A stretch of DNA of 5,830 nt from Verrucomicrobia subdivision 6 bacterium. GTDB taxonomy: Bacteria; Verrucomicrobiota; Verrucomicrobiia; Methylacidiphilales; Verrucolacustridaceae. The DNA lies in NCBI GenBank assembly GCA_945866245.1, contig CAMBGW010000147.1, forward strand, positions 1 through 5,830, in the 5' to 3' direction. A model generated the notes under the pieces. The model worked only from the letters and a program-made list of their open reading frames with translations. It was not told where the DNA came from and did not search any database. Both the position numbers and the translations under genes were made by a program. How positions within the stretch are numbered: the first letter of the stretch is position 1; each line of letters begins with the position of its first letter. Positions 1 through 5,238 of the stretch are shown piece by piece.

Positions 1-735
1 TTAGGAATCGATATAGGAGGCACGGGGGTCAAGGGAGGGTTAGTGGACTTCCCGGCGGGGGTTCTGCAGGGGGATCCGGTTCACCTGCCTACACCGCAGC
101 CCGCCTCGCCGCTGGCTTTGGCCCGCGCCGTAAAAAAGTTGGTGGATCACTTCCAGTGGAAAGGGCCGATCGGGGCCGGATTCCCCGGGCCCATCCGGGA
201 CGGCGTGGTGGAAACAGCGGTGAATCTCTCCCCCCAATGGGTTGGAAAAAACCCGGAGAAAATCTTTCAAAAGATAACGCGGCAAAAGTTTGTCGTGATT
301 AACGATGCGGATGCCGCGGGGTTGGCCGAGGTTCATCACGGAGCAGGAAAAAAGGCGAAGGGAGTCGTGGTCATGATTACCTTGGGAACGGGAATCGGAA
401 GTGCGTTGTTCTATCAAGGGGTTTTGATTCCGAATACGGAGTTGGGGCATCTGACCCTGGGGGGCAAAGATGCGGAAAAATCGGCCAGTGCGAAAGCGAG
501 AGAGGTGCACGAGTGGAGCTGGAAAAAGTGGTCGCGTAAGGTTCGGGAATATCTCCAGCAGGTGGATCGGCTGATCAATCCGGATCTGATCATCGTGGGG
601 GGAGGAGTGAGCAAGCGGTCGGAAAAGTGGCTACCGCGCGCTTCTGAGGGAGTCAGGGCCAAAGTCGTCCCAGCAAAGTTGCACAATGAAGCTGGAATTG
701 TGGGTGCGGCCATGGCCGCGGGGAAAATCAGGTAG
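1..735 (+). CDS. ppgK: Polyphosphate-dependent glucokinase (ROK family), 5' end cut by window edge
   Basis: Likely phosphorylates glucose to glucose 6-phosphate in the cytoplasm with polyphosphate (often also ATP) as donor. The frame is open from base 1, and 244 residues are visible. PPGK enzymes are usually about 250-270 residues, so only a short N-terminus is missing. Numbering visible residues: the phosphate-binding motif DIGGTGVKG is at 4-12; GFPGPI follows; NDADAA is at 101-106, with D102 the probable catalytic base of ROK kinases; TLGTGIGSAL is at 127-136; NTELGHL ends near 151; and the C-terminal IIVGGGVSK is at 197-205. The ROK zinc-binding CXCGXXGC motif is absent. That absence and the NTELGHL form favour PPGK over ATP glucokinases or ROK repressors. 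A GTG at 43 is internal and is not the start. The gene converges on the glycosyltransferase gene. ROK membership is near certain; the polyphosphate preference is inferred from motif style. Confidence 0.93.
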   Translation, partial: LGIDIGGTGVKGGLVDFPAGVLQGDPVHLPTPQPASPLALARAVKKLVDHFQWKGPIGAGFPGPIRDGVVETAVNLSPQWVGKNPEKIFQKITRQKFVVINDADAAGLAEVHHGAGKKAKGVVVMITLGTGIGSALFYQGVLIPNTELGHLTLGGKDAEKSASAKAREVHEWSWKKWSRKVREYLQQVDRLINPDLIIVGGGVSKRSEKWLPRASEGVRAKVVPAKLHNEAGIVGAAMAAGKIR

Positions 736-762
736 GGGGAATCGCTCCCACCGATCCTGACT

Positions 763-1563
763 CTATTTCAAATACTGATTCACCCCTTTGAGACAGCGGA
801 CTTTCTTTGTCCGAAGGGTTTCTTCTAGGCGGGATTGGCTTTTTGGCACGTGGTCACGGCTGAGAATCGGGTGGTGGAGGTGATAGAGAATCGATCGGCC
901 GTAGACAAATTTGCGGGGTCGGCCCAAATGGTAAAGGCGGGAGCCGATGTCGGAGTCCTCCCCGAGCCCCCAACCTTCGTACTCCTCGTCCCAGCCGTTG
1001 ATTTCCAGAAGATCTTTTTTCCACATAGCCATGTTACAGCCGATAATTCCTCGTTGGGCCATGTCACGTTTGATAATGGGAAAGGGGAGTCGAAATGCTT
1101 TGGCGGCGCCGGTGAGTTGACCTGCGAGGAAGAGGCGAAAACTTGGAACGGATTCGCCTTCCTTGAGAGAGGCAGAGGCCGCGGCATTAAGATAAGAGCG
1201 CCGGCCTTGAACCCAGAAGCCCTGCTCGGCTAAGTAGGCATGATCTTCGATAAATCTAGGATGAGGAATGCAGTCCGCATCGGTGAAGACAAGGTAGGCG
1301 CCCTTCGCAGCAGACAAGGATTGGTTGAGGATTGCATTCTTTCGGAACCCCTTGTCTTCGTGCCAGAGGTGATGGACTGGACAGGGTAAGGATGGGGCGA
1401 GGCGAACGATTAGATCGCGAGTGGGAGTGGTGGATCCGTCGTCGGCAATGAGAATCTCCATGGGTGCAGTCGTTTGGTTGCGAAAACCAGTGAGGCACAG
1501 ATCGAGAGGGCGGACGTGATTGTAGGTACTGATGACGAGGGAAATTTGATTTGAGGAGATCAT
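763..1563 (-). CDS. Family 2 glycosyltransferase with C-terminal galactosyltransferase-type domain
   Basis: A 266-residue GT-A fold glycosyltransferase, probably adding a sugar to a surface polysaccharide, lipid or glycoprotein; donor and acceptor cannot be read from the sequence. The N-terminus has the GT2 pattern: SLVISTYNHV at 8-17, DDGS at 41-44 for nucleotide-sugar binding, and the metal-binding DAD at 95-97 within FTDADC. The C-terminal part has GCNMAMWKKDL near 175-185 and GWGLGEDSD at 197-205, the arrangement of the Glyco_transf_7C domain of galactosyl- and chondroitin-type transferases, where the ED pair is usually catalytic. I see no signal peptide or membrane segment. The ATG overlaps the stop of the upstream carboxypeptidase gene as ATGA, so translation is probably coupled. 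An AGGA about nine bases upstream could act as ribosome binding site. The family call is firm and the specific role is unknown. Confidence 0.9.
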   Translation of the reverse strand: MISSNQISLVISTYNHVRPLDLCLTGFRNQTTAPMEILIADDGSTTPTRDLIVRLAPSLPCPVHHLWHEDKGFRKNAILNQSLSAAKGAYLVFTDADCIPHPRFIEDHAYLAEQGFWVQGRRSYLNAAASASLKEGESVPSFRLFLAGQLTGAAKAFRLPFPIIKRDMAQRGIIGCNMAMWKKDLLEINGWDEEYEGWGLGEDSDIGSRLYHLGRPRKFVYGRSILYHLHHPILSRDHVPKSQSRLEETLRTKKVRCLKGVNQYLK

Positions 1564-3062
1564 TGAGACAGTTCCTGAACCTTGGATTCGAGAACCTTGA
1601 GGTGGGCTTCTGGGTCGAGGGGTTTTTCTGTGGCGCGCTGGACGAGTTCGGCGGCGGGATAGCGACGGCCGTGGGAGTGGACTTTCTCACGAAGCCAGCG
1701 AAGGAGGGGTTGGTAATCGCGATTTTCCACAGAAGTGGGGAGGGTAGGAATATCCCGATTCGCGGCCTGCCAAAGCTGGGAGGAGGTCAGGTTGCCGAGA
1801 GTGTAGGTGGGAAAGTAACCAAAGCCGCCAAGGGACCAGTGGATGTCTTGGAGGCAACCGCGTGCGTCGTCGGGGACTTTTAAGCCGAGGAGTTTTTCGA
1901 AGAGTTCGTTCCAGGCGGCGGGCAGGTCATGAACAGAGAGGTCGCCTTTGAGAAGTTGGGTTTCCAGTTCGAAGCGGAGAAGGATGTGGAGGTCGTAAGT
2001 GACTTCATCAGCTTCGACGCGGATGAAGGAGCGTTCCACCGCATTGGAAGCCCGCCAGCAATCCTCGTGCTTATGGCCTGTTAGATCGGTAAAGGCTTGG
2101 GTGAAGTCTGGCCACCAGGATTTCCAGAAGGATCGGGAGCGGCCGACACGGTTTTCCCAAAGGCGGGATTGGGATTCGTGAATGCCGAGTGAGGCGGCTT
2201 GGCCGAGTGGCGTGCCTAGTTGGGACTCGGGGAGACCTTGGTCGTAGAGACCGTGGCCAGCCTCGTGAAGGACCCCGTAGAGGGAGACCATGAAGTCGCT
2301 TTCGTCGTAGCGGGTGGTCATGCGGGTATCGCCCGGGCCGAGGCCTGAGCAGAAGGGGTGGGTGCTGGAGTCGAGGCGGCCTGCGTTGGTGTCGAAACCG
2401 ATTTTTGGAAGAAGCAGTTGGAGGAATTTCTCCTGATCGGCACGGGGGTAGTGGCCTCGGAGAGTTTTACGGGAGGGGGGTTGAGGCAGGGAGAATGCTT
2501 TTTCGGCAATGGCAACGAGACGAGGGCGAAGTTTGGCAAAGAGAGAAGTGACATCGCGAGTCAACCAACCCGGTTCGTAGCCTTCGAGGAGGGCATCGTA
2601 GGGTTGGTCGGCGTAGCCCCAGAGGTCGGCCATTTGACGGGAGAGGGAGAGAAGTTTTTCGAGGTGCGGAGCAAAGGTGGGGAAGTGAGAGTTTTTGCGG
2701 GCTTCGACCCATGCGGTGCGGGAGAGGCCGATGGCGAGTTCGTTTTCTTCGACAAGTTCGGCGGGGATACGGGTGGCGCGGTGGTAGTCGTGACGCCAAC
2801 GGACGATAGCGGCAGCTTCGGGGGAGTGGGGCGGGAGGGAAGTGCTTTCGCACTCATCGAGCCAACGGGCGATGTCGGTGTGGGTGGCGAGGCGGTGGGA
2901 GATGCCGGCGAGAAGGGAGGACTGCTCGGCACGGAAGGAGTGGCCTTTCGGGGGGAGGAGGGTTTCTTGATCCCAGCTGAGGAGGCCCGTGGTGGCGCCG
3001 AGAAGGGCAAGGTCTTTGCCTCGAGCACGTAGTTTTTCGTAGGCTTCAGGAAGATGGGACAT
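1560..3062 (-). CDS. Metallocarboxypeptidase Taq, peptidase family M32
   Basis: A cytoplasmic zinc carboxypeptidase that removes C-terminal residues from peptides; its likely role is peptide turnover. Starting at ATG 3062 it is 500 residues, the usual length for thermostable carboxypeptidase 1 (about 500). Numbered from there, HEAGH at 266-270 is the HEXXH zinc site, and E296 in GIHESQSR is the expected third ligand. The M32 signatures DTRMTTRYDESDF (245-257) and IHWSLGGFGYFPTYTLG (407-423) are present. The first part is the helical N-terminal region, with LLSWDQETLLPPKG at 27-40. An in-frame TTG at 3080 would add six residues. I prefer the ATG because MSHLPEAYEKL resembles family N-termini, although neither start has a clear ribosome binding site. 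Its stop overlaps the glycosyltransferase start by four bases. HEAGH replaces the more usual HEFGH, a mild variation. Confidence 0.95.
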   Translation of the reverse strand: MSHLPEAYEKLRARGKDLALLGATTGLLSWDQETLLPPKGHSFRAEQSSLLAGISHRLATHTDIARWLDECESTSLPPHSPEAAAIVRWRHDYHRATRIPAELVEENELAIGLSRTAWVEARKNSHFPTFAPHLEKLLSLSRQMADLWGYADQPYDALLEGYEPGWLTRDVTSLFAKLRPRLVAIAEKAFSLPQPPSRKTLRGHYPRADQEKFLQLLLPKIGFDTNAGRLDSSTHPFCSGLGPGDTRMTTRYDESDFMVSLYGVLHEAGHGLYDQGLPESQLGTPLGQAASLGIHESQSRLWENRVGRSRSFWKSWWPDFTQAFTDLTGHKHEDCWRASNAVERSFIRVEADEVTYDLHILLRFELETQLLKGDLSVHDLPAAWNELFEKLLGLKVPDDARGCLQDIHWSLGGFGYFPTYTLGNLTSSQLWQAANRDIPTLPTSVENRDYQPLLRWLREKVHSHGRRYPAAELVQRATEKPLDPEAHLKVLESKVQELSQ

Positions 3063-3130
3063 GGGGTAATGATGAAACAAGAAAAGGCTCTATGGAATAT
3101 TTTCTTAGCGAGGAGGGAAATCGCTCAAGA

Positions 3131-3520
3131 TTACCAAAGAGTTTTGATGGCGGAATATTGATGAAGTTGGGAGTCACCGGTGAGGAGGGTCATTTTTTCA
3201 GCAAGACATTGGGCGACGAGAATGCGGTCGAACGGGTCACGATGATGGAAAGGAAGGTCAATCGTGCGACGGATATGGGTCCAAGAGATGGGAAGTGGTT
3301 TTGCGATCTCTTGATCGATCCACTCTTCTCTAAGGCTCTCTAGGCCGCCCAAAAGCTCGAGTTTTTTAAGGGAGACCTTGATGGCGAGTTCCCAAAATGT
3401 GGCTTCGCTGATCCATAGTTCGTTCTTTGGATTTTCCAGCGCAGCCCGTGCTGTTGGAGAAAGGGAAGGGTTCTGGTCTCGATGCCAGAGAAGGGCATGG
3501 CCATCGATCAAGAGTTTCAC
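3131..3520 (-). CDS. vapC: PIN-domain ribonuclease toxin, VapC type
   Basis: A 129-residue single PIN domain, expected to be a magnesium-dependent RNase toxin of a type II TA module. The acidic active-site residues are in place: D6 in LLIDGHALLW, E44 in ATFWELAIK, D95 and D98 in HHRDPFDRILVAQ, and D116 in TLLTGD. The layout and the C-terminal W match the cyanobacterial Sll0205-like PIN subgroup. That group usually has LDTHALLW, so the glycine after D6 is a small departure. It starts at GTG 3520, which overlaps the antitoxin stop as GTGA, a typical coupling that keeps toxin synthesis tied to antitoxin. No other start fits the conserved N-terminus. The stop lies 68 bases before the carboxypeptidase start on the same strand, so read-through is possible. 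It looks intact; toxicity and RNA target are not known. Confidence 0.92.
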   Translation of the reverse strand: MKLLIDGHALLWHRDQNPSLSPTARAALENPKNELWISEATFWELAIKVSLKKLELLGGLESLREEWIDQEIAKPLPISWTHIRRTIDLPFHHRDPFDRILVAQCLAEKMTLLTGDSQLHQYSAIKTLW

Positions 3521-3762
3521 TGCATGTACTCTTGAAAGTCTTCGATTGGGGCATCGAAATCCTTGGCCATGTGCAGGACGGTTCCTTTCCCATAGCCATA
3601 GGGAAGTCTCTTTGTGGTTTGGCCATGCGTGATGGGCCTCAGCTCTGCGACTACCTTTCCCCGGTTGGTAATTTTGTAGGTAACCCCTTGTTTGGAGACC
3701 TTCGAGAGCATTGTGGAAAGATGCGTTTTGGCGTCAAAGATGCCAGTTTCTTGAACCTTCAT
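3517..3762 (-). CDS. Phd/YefM-family antitoxin paired with the PIN toxin
   Basis: An 81-residue protein with the Phd/YefM pattern. The N-terminal DNA-binding and dimerisation part reads TGIFDAKTHLSTMLSKV near 6-22, followed by TYKITNRGKVVAEL near 28-41. The C-terminal tail from about 60 is acidic and probably folds on the toxin, ending DFQEYMQ. It would neutralise the PIN toxin encoded directly downstream and repress its own operon. Start ATG 3762 is fixed by the family N-terminus. There is no Shine-Dalgarno sequence, and a strong palindrome lies directly upstream of the ATG, so the message may be nearly leaderless. The stop overlaps the toxin GTG by four bases. The pairing of a Phd-type antitoxin with a PIN toxin of this subgroup is common. 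Confidence 0.9.
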   Translation of the reverse strand: MKVQETGIFDAKTHLSTMLSKVSKQGVTYKITNRGKVVAELRPITHGQTTKRLPYGYGKGTVLHMAKDFDAPIEDFQEYMQ

Positions 3763-3787
3763 ACTAACTAGTTAGCATACTAGTTAG
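3763..3787 (-). promoter_or_regulatory. Probable autoregulatory operator and promoter of the Phd/PIN operon
   Basis: Directly before the antitoxin ATG there is a perfect 12-base palindrome, CTAACTAGTTAG, at 3764-3775. The nine bases ACTAGTTAG at 3767-3775 repeat exactly 12 bases further on, at 3779-3787, close to one helical turn. Phd-type antitoxins bind such paired palindromic sites, so this is the expected place for autorepression. On the minus strand TATGCT (3779-3774) could be a -10 box, which would put the transcript start only a few bases before the ATG, but no good -35 lies at the right distance. The repeats are seen directly; the operator role is inferred. Confidence 0.6.
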
Positions 3788-3879
3788 ATAAAGCAAGCTT
3801 GAGATGGGTTTCTCGGTAAAGTGGATTCGGAGGGGTGAGGTGAGAAAAAAAGAGGCAGGTGAGAGGAAAGTTGGGACGG

Positions 3880-3905
3880 GACATTATGACTTTATGCATA
3901 ATGTC
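3880..3905. repeat. Inverted repeat with 9-base arms
   Basis: GACATTATG (3880-3888) and CATAATGTC (3897-3905) are exact reverse complements separated by eight bases. The right half also contains the overlapping perfect palindrome TATGCATA (3893-3900). No T-run follows on either strand, so a terminator is unlikely. A protein binding site is the simplest reading. It lies about 118 bases upstream of the antitoxin start. Confidence 0.6.
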
Positions 3906-3953
3906 GAAGTGTCGTAGAAAAGGTGGTGGAGGCTGGTTTCTTAAGGAAAAAAG

Positions 3954-3983
3954 TGATTAGTATATTTGCAAATATGCTAATCA
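3954..3983 (-). terminator. 30-base near-perfect palindrome; possible minus-strand terminator or protein binding site
   Basis: Fourteen of fifteen base pairs match around a centre between 3968 and 3969; the only mismatch is T3961 with G3976. The arms start TGATTAG and end CTAATCA, with TTTGCAAA at the centre. On the minus strand the palindrome is followed by C and six T (3952-3947), and it sits 88 bases after the HEPN stop, so it could end the MNT/HEPN transcript. The stem is unusually AT-rich for an intrinsic terminator in this GC context, so an operator or recombination site is also possible. The symmetry is seen directly; the function is inferred. Confidence 0.45.
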
Positions 3984-4028
3984 TGAGGCGAGGAGGGAGG
4001 GGAAAGAGAGAGGGTGGTGAGGGGAGGG

Positions 4029-4059
4029 TCTCCCGCATGACTCAGAGATAGCTCTGAGT
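4029..4059. repeat. 31-base hairpin repeat, copy 1
   Basis: It begins TCTCCC, then after four variable bases has GACTCAGAG. ACTCAGAG (4040-4047) and CTCTGAGT (4052-4059) form a perfect 8-bp stem with loop ATAG. A second copy with the same spacing starts at 5038. This copy lies 12 bases beyond the HEPN stop. No T-run follows on either strand, so it is not a standard intrinsic terminator, although the stem could still protect the 3' end of the transcript. Confidence 0.75.
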
Positions 4060-4071
4060 TGGAAGACTCTA

Positions 4072-4485
4072 CTAGGGTGGGAAGTTTTCTGCCAACCACC
4101 GCAAAATAATTTGCCGAAGGGACGAGGCGACCGTAGCGGCGCGCGCACAGGCTTCCGCCGAGTCTAATGTTAAGTCGAGTGGGTAGCGCACTTCTACGGC
4201 AAAGGGGTTGAGGAGTTCGGGATTCTGGCTATCCATCTCACGTCGAAGAGCCGGGGGGCACAGTTGGAGAAGGCGGCTTAGGTCATGGGTGCGCGGGTAA
4301 TCGACAGATAAAAACGTGAGGATCGCCTTAAGATATTTTTCGACACACTGTTGATGGTGAAAAGCAGCTAAGGCTGGCTCAGGACGAGGTTTGGCCTGTC
4401 GAAGGAGTTCGCCCGCTCGCCAATCTGCTTCCGCTTTACTGATCCAACGTTGCGCGATTTCTTGCGCAGGGGGGATATTACTCAT
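4072..4485 (-). CDS. HEPN-domain protein (PF05168 type), probable partner of the MNT protein
   Basis: A 137-residue all-helical HEPN protein. Typical features are WISKAEADWRAGELL at 14-28, FHHQQCVEKYLKAIL at 42-56, YPRTHDLSRLL at 63-73 and VEVRYP at 97-102. With the upstream nucleotidyltransferase it forms the two-gene HEPN/MNT arrangement of the HI0073/HI0074 type, seen widely as a TA-like or defence module. In related systems HEPN is the RNase toxin and MNT the neutralising partner. The catalytic RX4-6H motif of RNase HEPN proteins is not visible; only R65-T-H67 is present. RNase activity is therefore uncertain, and the protein may have another role such as forming a substrate-binding complex with MNT. 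Its ATG lies within the last codons of the MNT gene (8-base overlap), so translation is probably coupled. There is no separate ribosome binding site. Confidence 0.88.
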   Translation of the reverse strand: MSNIPPAQEIAQRWISKAEADWRAGELLRQAKPRPEPALAAFHHQQCVEKYLKAILTFLSVDYPRTHDLSRLLQLCPPALRREMDSQNPELLNPFAVEVRYPLDLTLDSAEACARAATVASSLRQIILRWLAENFPP

Positions 4486-4801
4486 GCATAACTAGGCCGT
4501 GCGTCCAAGCCTCGTGGATAGGGGTCCCTGGCACATGTCGGAAACGCTCAGCATCTTTGGCGCGAATGACGACAAGATCCTTCGGAAAGGGGAAATGACG
4601 GACGGAGCGGAACATGCTGGTTTGAAGATCAAGCGTGGGGCCTGGATGATCCTCGACGACAACAAGAAGATCGATGTCGCTTTCGGAGGTTTCCTGGTTT
4701 CGGGCCAGGGAGCCGAACAGGCGGATGCTCTGAGGATGAAAATTATTCCAAAGAACATCCGACATTTCCTGGGCGACCTTGAGGGCAGAAGCAGTGGCCA
4801 T
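4478..4801 (-). CDS. MNT-type minimal nucleotidyltransferase, probable antitoxin of the HEPN pair
   Basis: A 107-residue protein of the DNA polymerase beta-like nucleotidyltransferase superfamily. The signature is complete: G30-S31 in RLFGSLAR, then D42 and D44 in ESDIDLLVVVED (the GSX10DXD pattern), and D75 in FPKDLVVI as the likely third metal ligand. An active transferase is therefore expected. In the studied MntA/HepT system the MNT enzyme adds AMP units to the HEPN toxin and inactivates it; by analogy this protein may modify its HEPN partner. The partner here is of the other HEPN family, so that is inference. The start is well defined: an in-frame stop (TAA, 4813-4811) lies three codons before ATG 4801. 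No Shine-Dalgarno sequence is seen. The gene is first in its operon and overlaps the HEPN gene by eight bases. Confidence 0.88.
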   Translation of the reverse strand: MATASALKVAQEMSDVLWNNFHPQSIRLFGSLARNQETSESDIDLLVVVEDHPGPTLDLQTSMFRSVRHFPFPKDLVVIRAKDAERFRHVPGTPIHEAWTHGLVMHE

Positions 4802-4935
4802 ATCTTTATCTTAGCCGCCAAATGGAGTGAGGCGAGGGGATTAGCGAATAGAAATCAGGAGACGATGGCACAGAAAAAAGGGTGCAGACATGCGGATCGA
4901 GTCGGGCTGGTGCAACGCTATCATCCGACTGCTGT

Positions 4936-4951
4936 TGTGACATGAGTCACA
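4936..4951. repeat. Short inverted repeat, 6-base arms
   Basis: TGTGAC and GTCACA flank ATGA. The half-site GTCACA occurs again at 5030-5035, about 84 bases away. It lies about 135 bases upstream of the MNT start and could be a regulator site. Arms this short may also arise by chance. Confidence 0.4.
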
Positions 4952-4968
4952 CGAGGAGGGGGTGGGGG

Positions 4969-4989
4969 TTGGGGCATCAAAGTGCCCAA
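4969..4989. repeat. Short bulged hairpin
   Basis: TTGG (4969-4972) and GCA (4974-4976) pair with TGC (4983-4985) and CCAA (4986-4989), leaving a single bulged G and a six-base loop. No T-run follows on either strand, so a terminator is not supported. The function is unknown. Confidence 0.35.
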
Positions 4990-5020
4990 TTCACGCACAG
5001 CTTTGGTGTAATGCCACATA

Positions 5021-5033
5021 TGACAAAATGTCA
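5021..5033. repeat. Short inverted repeat TGACA/TGTCA
   Basis: TGACA and TGTCA flank AAA, directly before the second hairpin repeat. The right arm runs into GTCACA, shared with the inverted repeat at 4936-4951, so the two may be sites for one regulator. Short enough to be chance. Confidence 0.35.
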
Positions 5034-5037
5034 CACA

Positions 5038-5068
5038 TCTCCCAGACGACTCAGAGACAACTCTGAGT
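5038..5068. repeat. 31-base hairpin repeat, copy 2
   Basis: It matches copy 1 in TCTCCC, in GACTCAGAGA and in CTCTGAGT with identical spacing. ACTCAGAG (5049-5056) and CTCTGAGT (5061-5068) form a perfect 8-bp stem with loop ACAA. The loop and the four bases after TCTCCC differ from copy 1 while both stems are intact, which suggests that the structure is what is kept. It starts exactly 1009 bases after copy 1, in the same orientation, and lies 170 bases before hicB. Confidence 0.75.
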
Positions 5069-5095
5069 AGACAGATTGGCTAATATCGCGCGGAT

Positions 5096-5123
5096 CATCC
5101 TACATTCCCGGGAAAGGAGGATG
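5096..5123. repeat. 28-base imperfect palindrome upstream of hicB
   Basis: Twelve of fourteen pairs match. The outer arms are CATCCT (5096-5101) and AGGATG (5118-5123), and the centre is the perfect 10-base palindrome TTCCCGGGAA (5105-5114). It lies 115 bases upstream of the hicB start, in the region expected to hold its promoter. It could be an operator or a hairpin; no T-run follows. Confidence 0.5.
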
Positions 5124-5238
5124 GTTGCCTGGAGGTGGGGGCATGGAATTTTGAGGAGATCGAAAAGGCGGGAATTGGGGATTGTGGGAAGTTGACGATG
5201 TGGGTTGCTAAAGGGGGTGTAGGTATTAAAATAAAAAC

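Larger units (their letters stand above)
3788..4071. other. Gene-free intergenic region with several palindromes and a purine-rich tract
   Basis: I find no credible coding region between the antitoxin operator and the HEPN stop. It holds, in order, an AT-rich inverted repeat (3880-3905), a near-perfect 30-base palindrome (3954-3983), and a strongly purine-rich plus-strand tract (3984-4028). The tract has five runs of three or four G, at 3995, 3999, 4012, 4021 and 4026. A hairpin-bearing repeat follows (4029-4059). Its AT-rich palindromes contrast with the GC-rich coding neighbours. Confidence 0.6.
4802..5238. other. Gene-free divergent intergenic region rich in short dyads
   Basis: This stretch lies between two divergent modules, MNT/HEPN on the left and HicB/HicA on the right, and must hold both promoters. 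I see no credible gene; the open frames here are short, without family features. It contains an inverted repeat at 4936-4951, a hairpin with 7 bp and a one-base bulge at 4969-4989, a short inverted repeat at 5021-5033, the second hairpin repeat at 5038-5068 and a 28-base dyad at 5096-5123. I could not place a convincing promoter pair for either operon. Confidence 0.6.

Noticed and set aside
40..510. Minus-strand open frame (156 codons) opposite ppgK
   Set aside because: Antisense shadow of the glucokinase; no recognisable domain.
731..757. GGGA...TCCC hairpin between ppgK and the glycosyltransferase gene as a terminator
   Set aside because: Only four continuous base pairs and no T-run on either strand.
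1551..1883. Plus-strand open frame opposite the 3' end of the M32 gene
   Set aside because: Shadow frame within a well-supported gene on the other strand.
2358..3032. Long plus-strand open frame (224 codons) opposite the M32 peptidase gene
   Set aside because: It is exactly antisense to a clear enzyme gene; its product is Gly/Glu/Val-rich low-complexity sequence with no family pattern, as expected from the GC-rich complement.
3096..3129. Promoter or terminator between the PIN toxin and M32 genes
   Set aside because: Only a 5-bp stem (AGCGA/TCGCT on the minus strand) and a TTGAGC without a convincing -10; too weak to annotate.
4499..4945. Plus-strand open frame (148 codons) across the MNT gene
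   Set aside because: Mostly antisense to the MNT gene with its clear GSX10DXD motif; the part beyond 4801 has no protein-like features.
4029..5068. Reading the hairpin repeats as integron attC sites or insertion-sequence ends
   Set aside because: No paired RYYYAAC and GTTRRRY core sites, no integrase or transposase gene, and the copies are direct rather than terminal inverted repeats.
4882..5070. Plus-strand open frame of 62 codons in the intergenic region
   Set aside because: Cys/His/Ser-rich unlikely composition, no ribosome binding site, and it runs through several dyads and the hairpin repeat.
5192..5229. TTGACG with TATTAA as a hicB promoter
   Set aside because: The two boxes are 26 bases apart, well beyond the usual 16-18, and no -10-like hexamer lies at the right distance from TTGACG.
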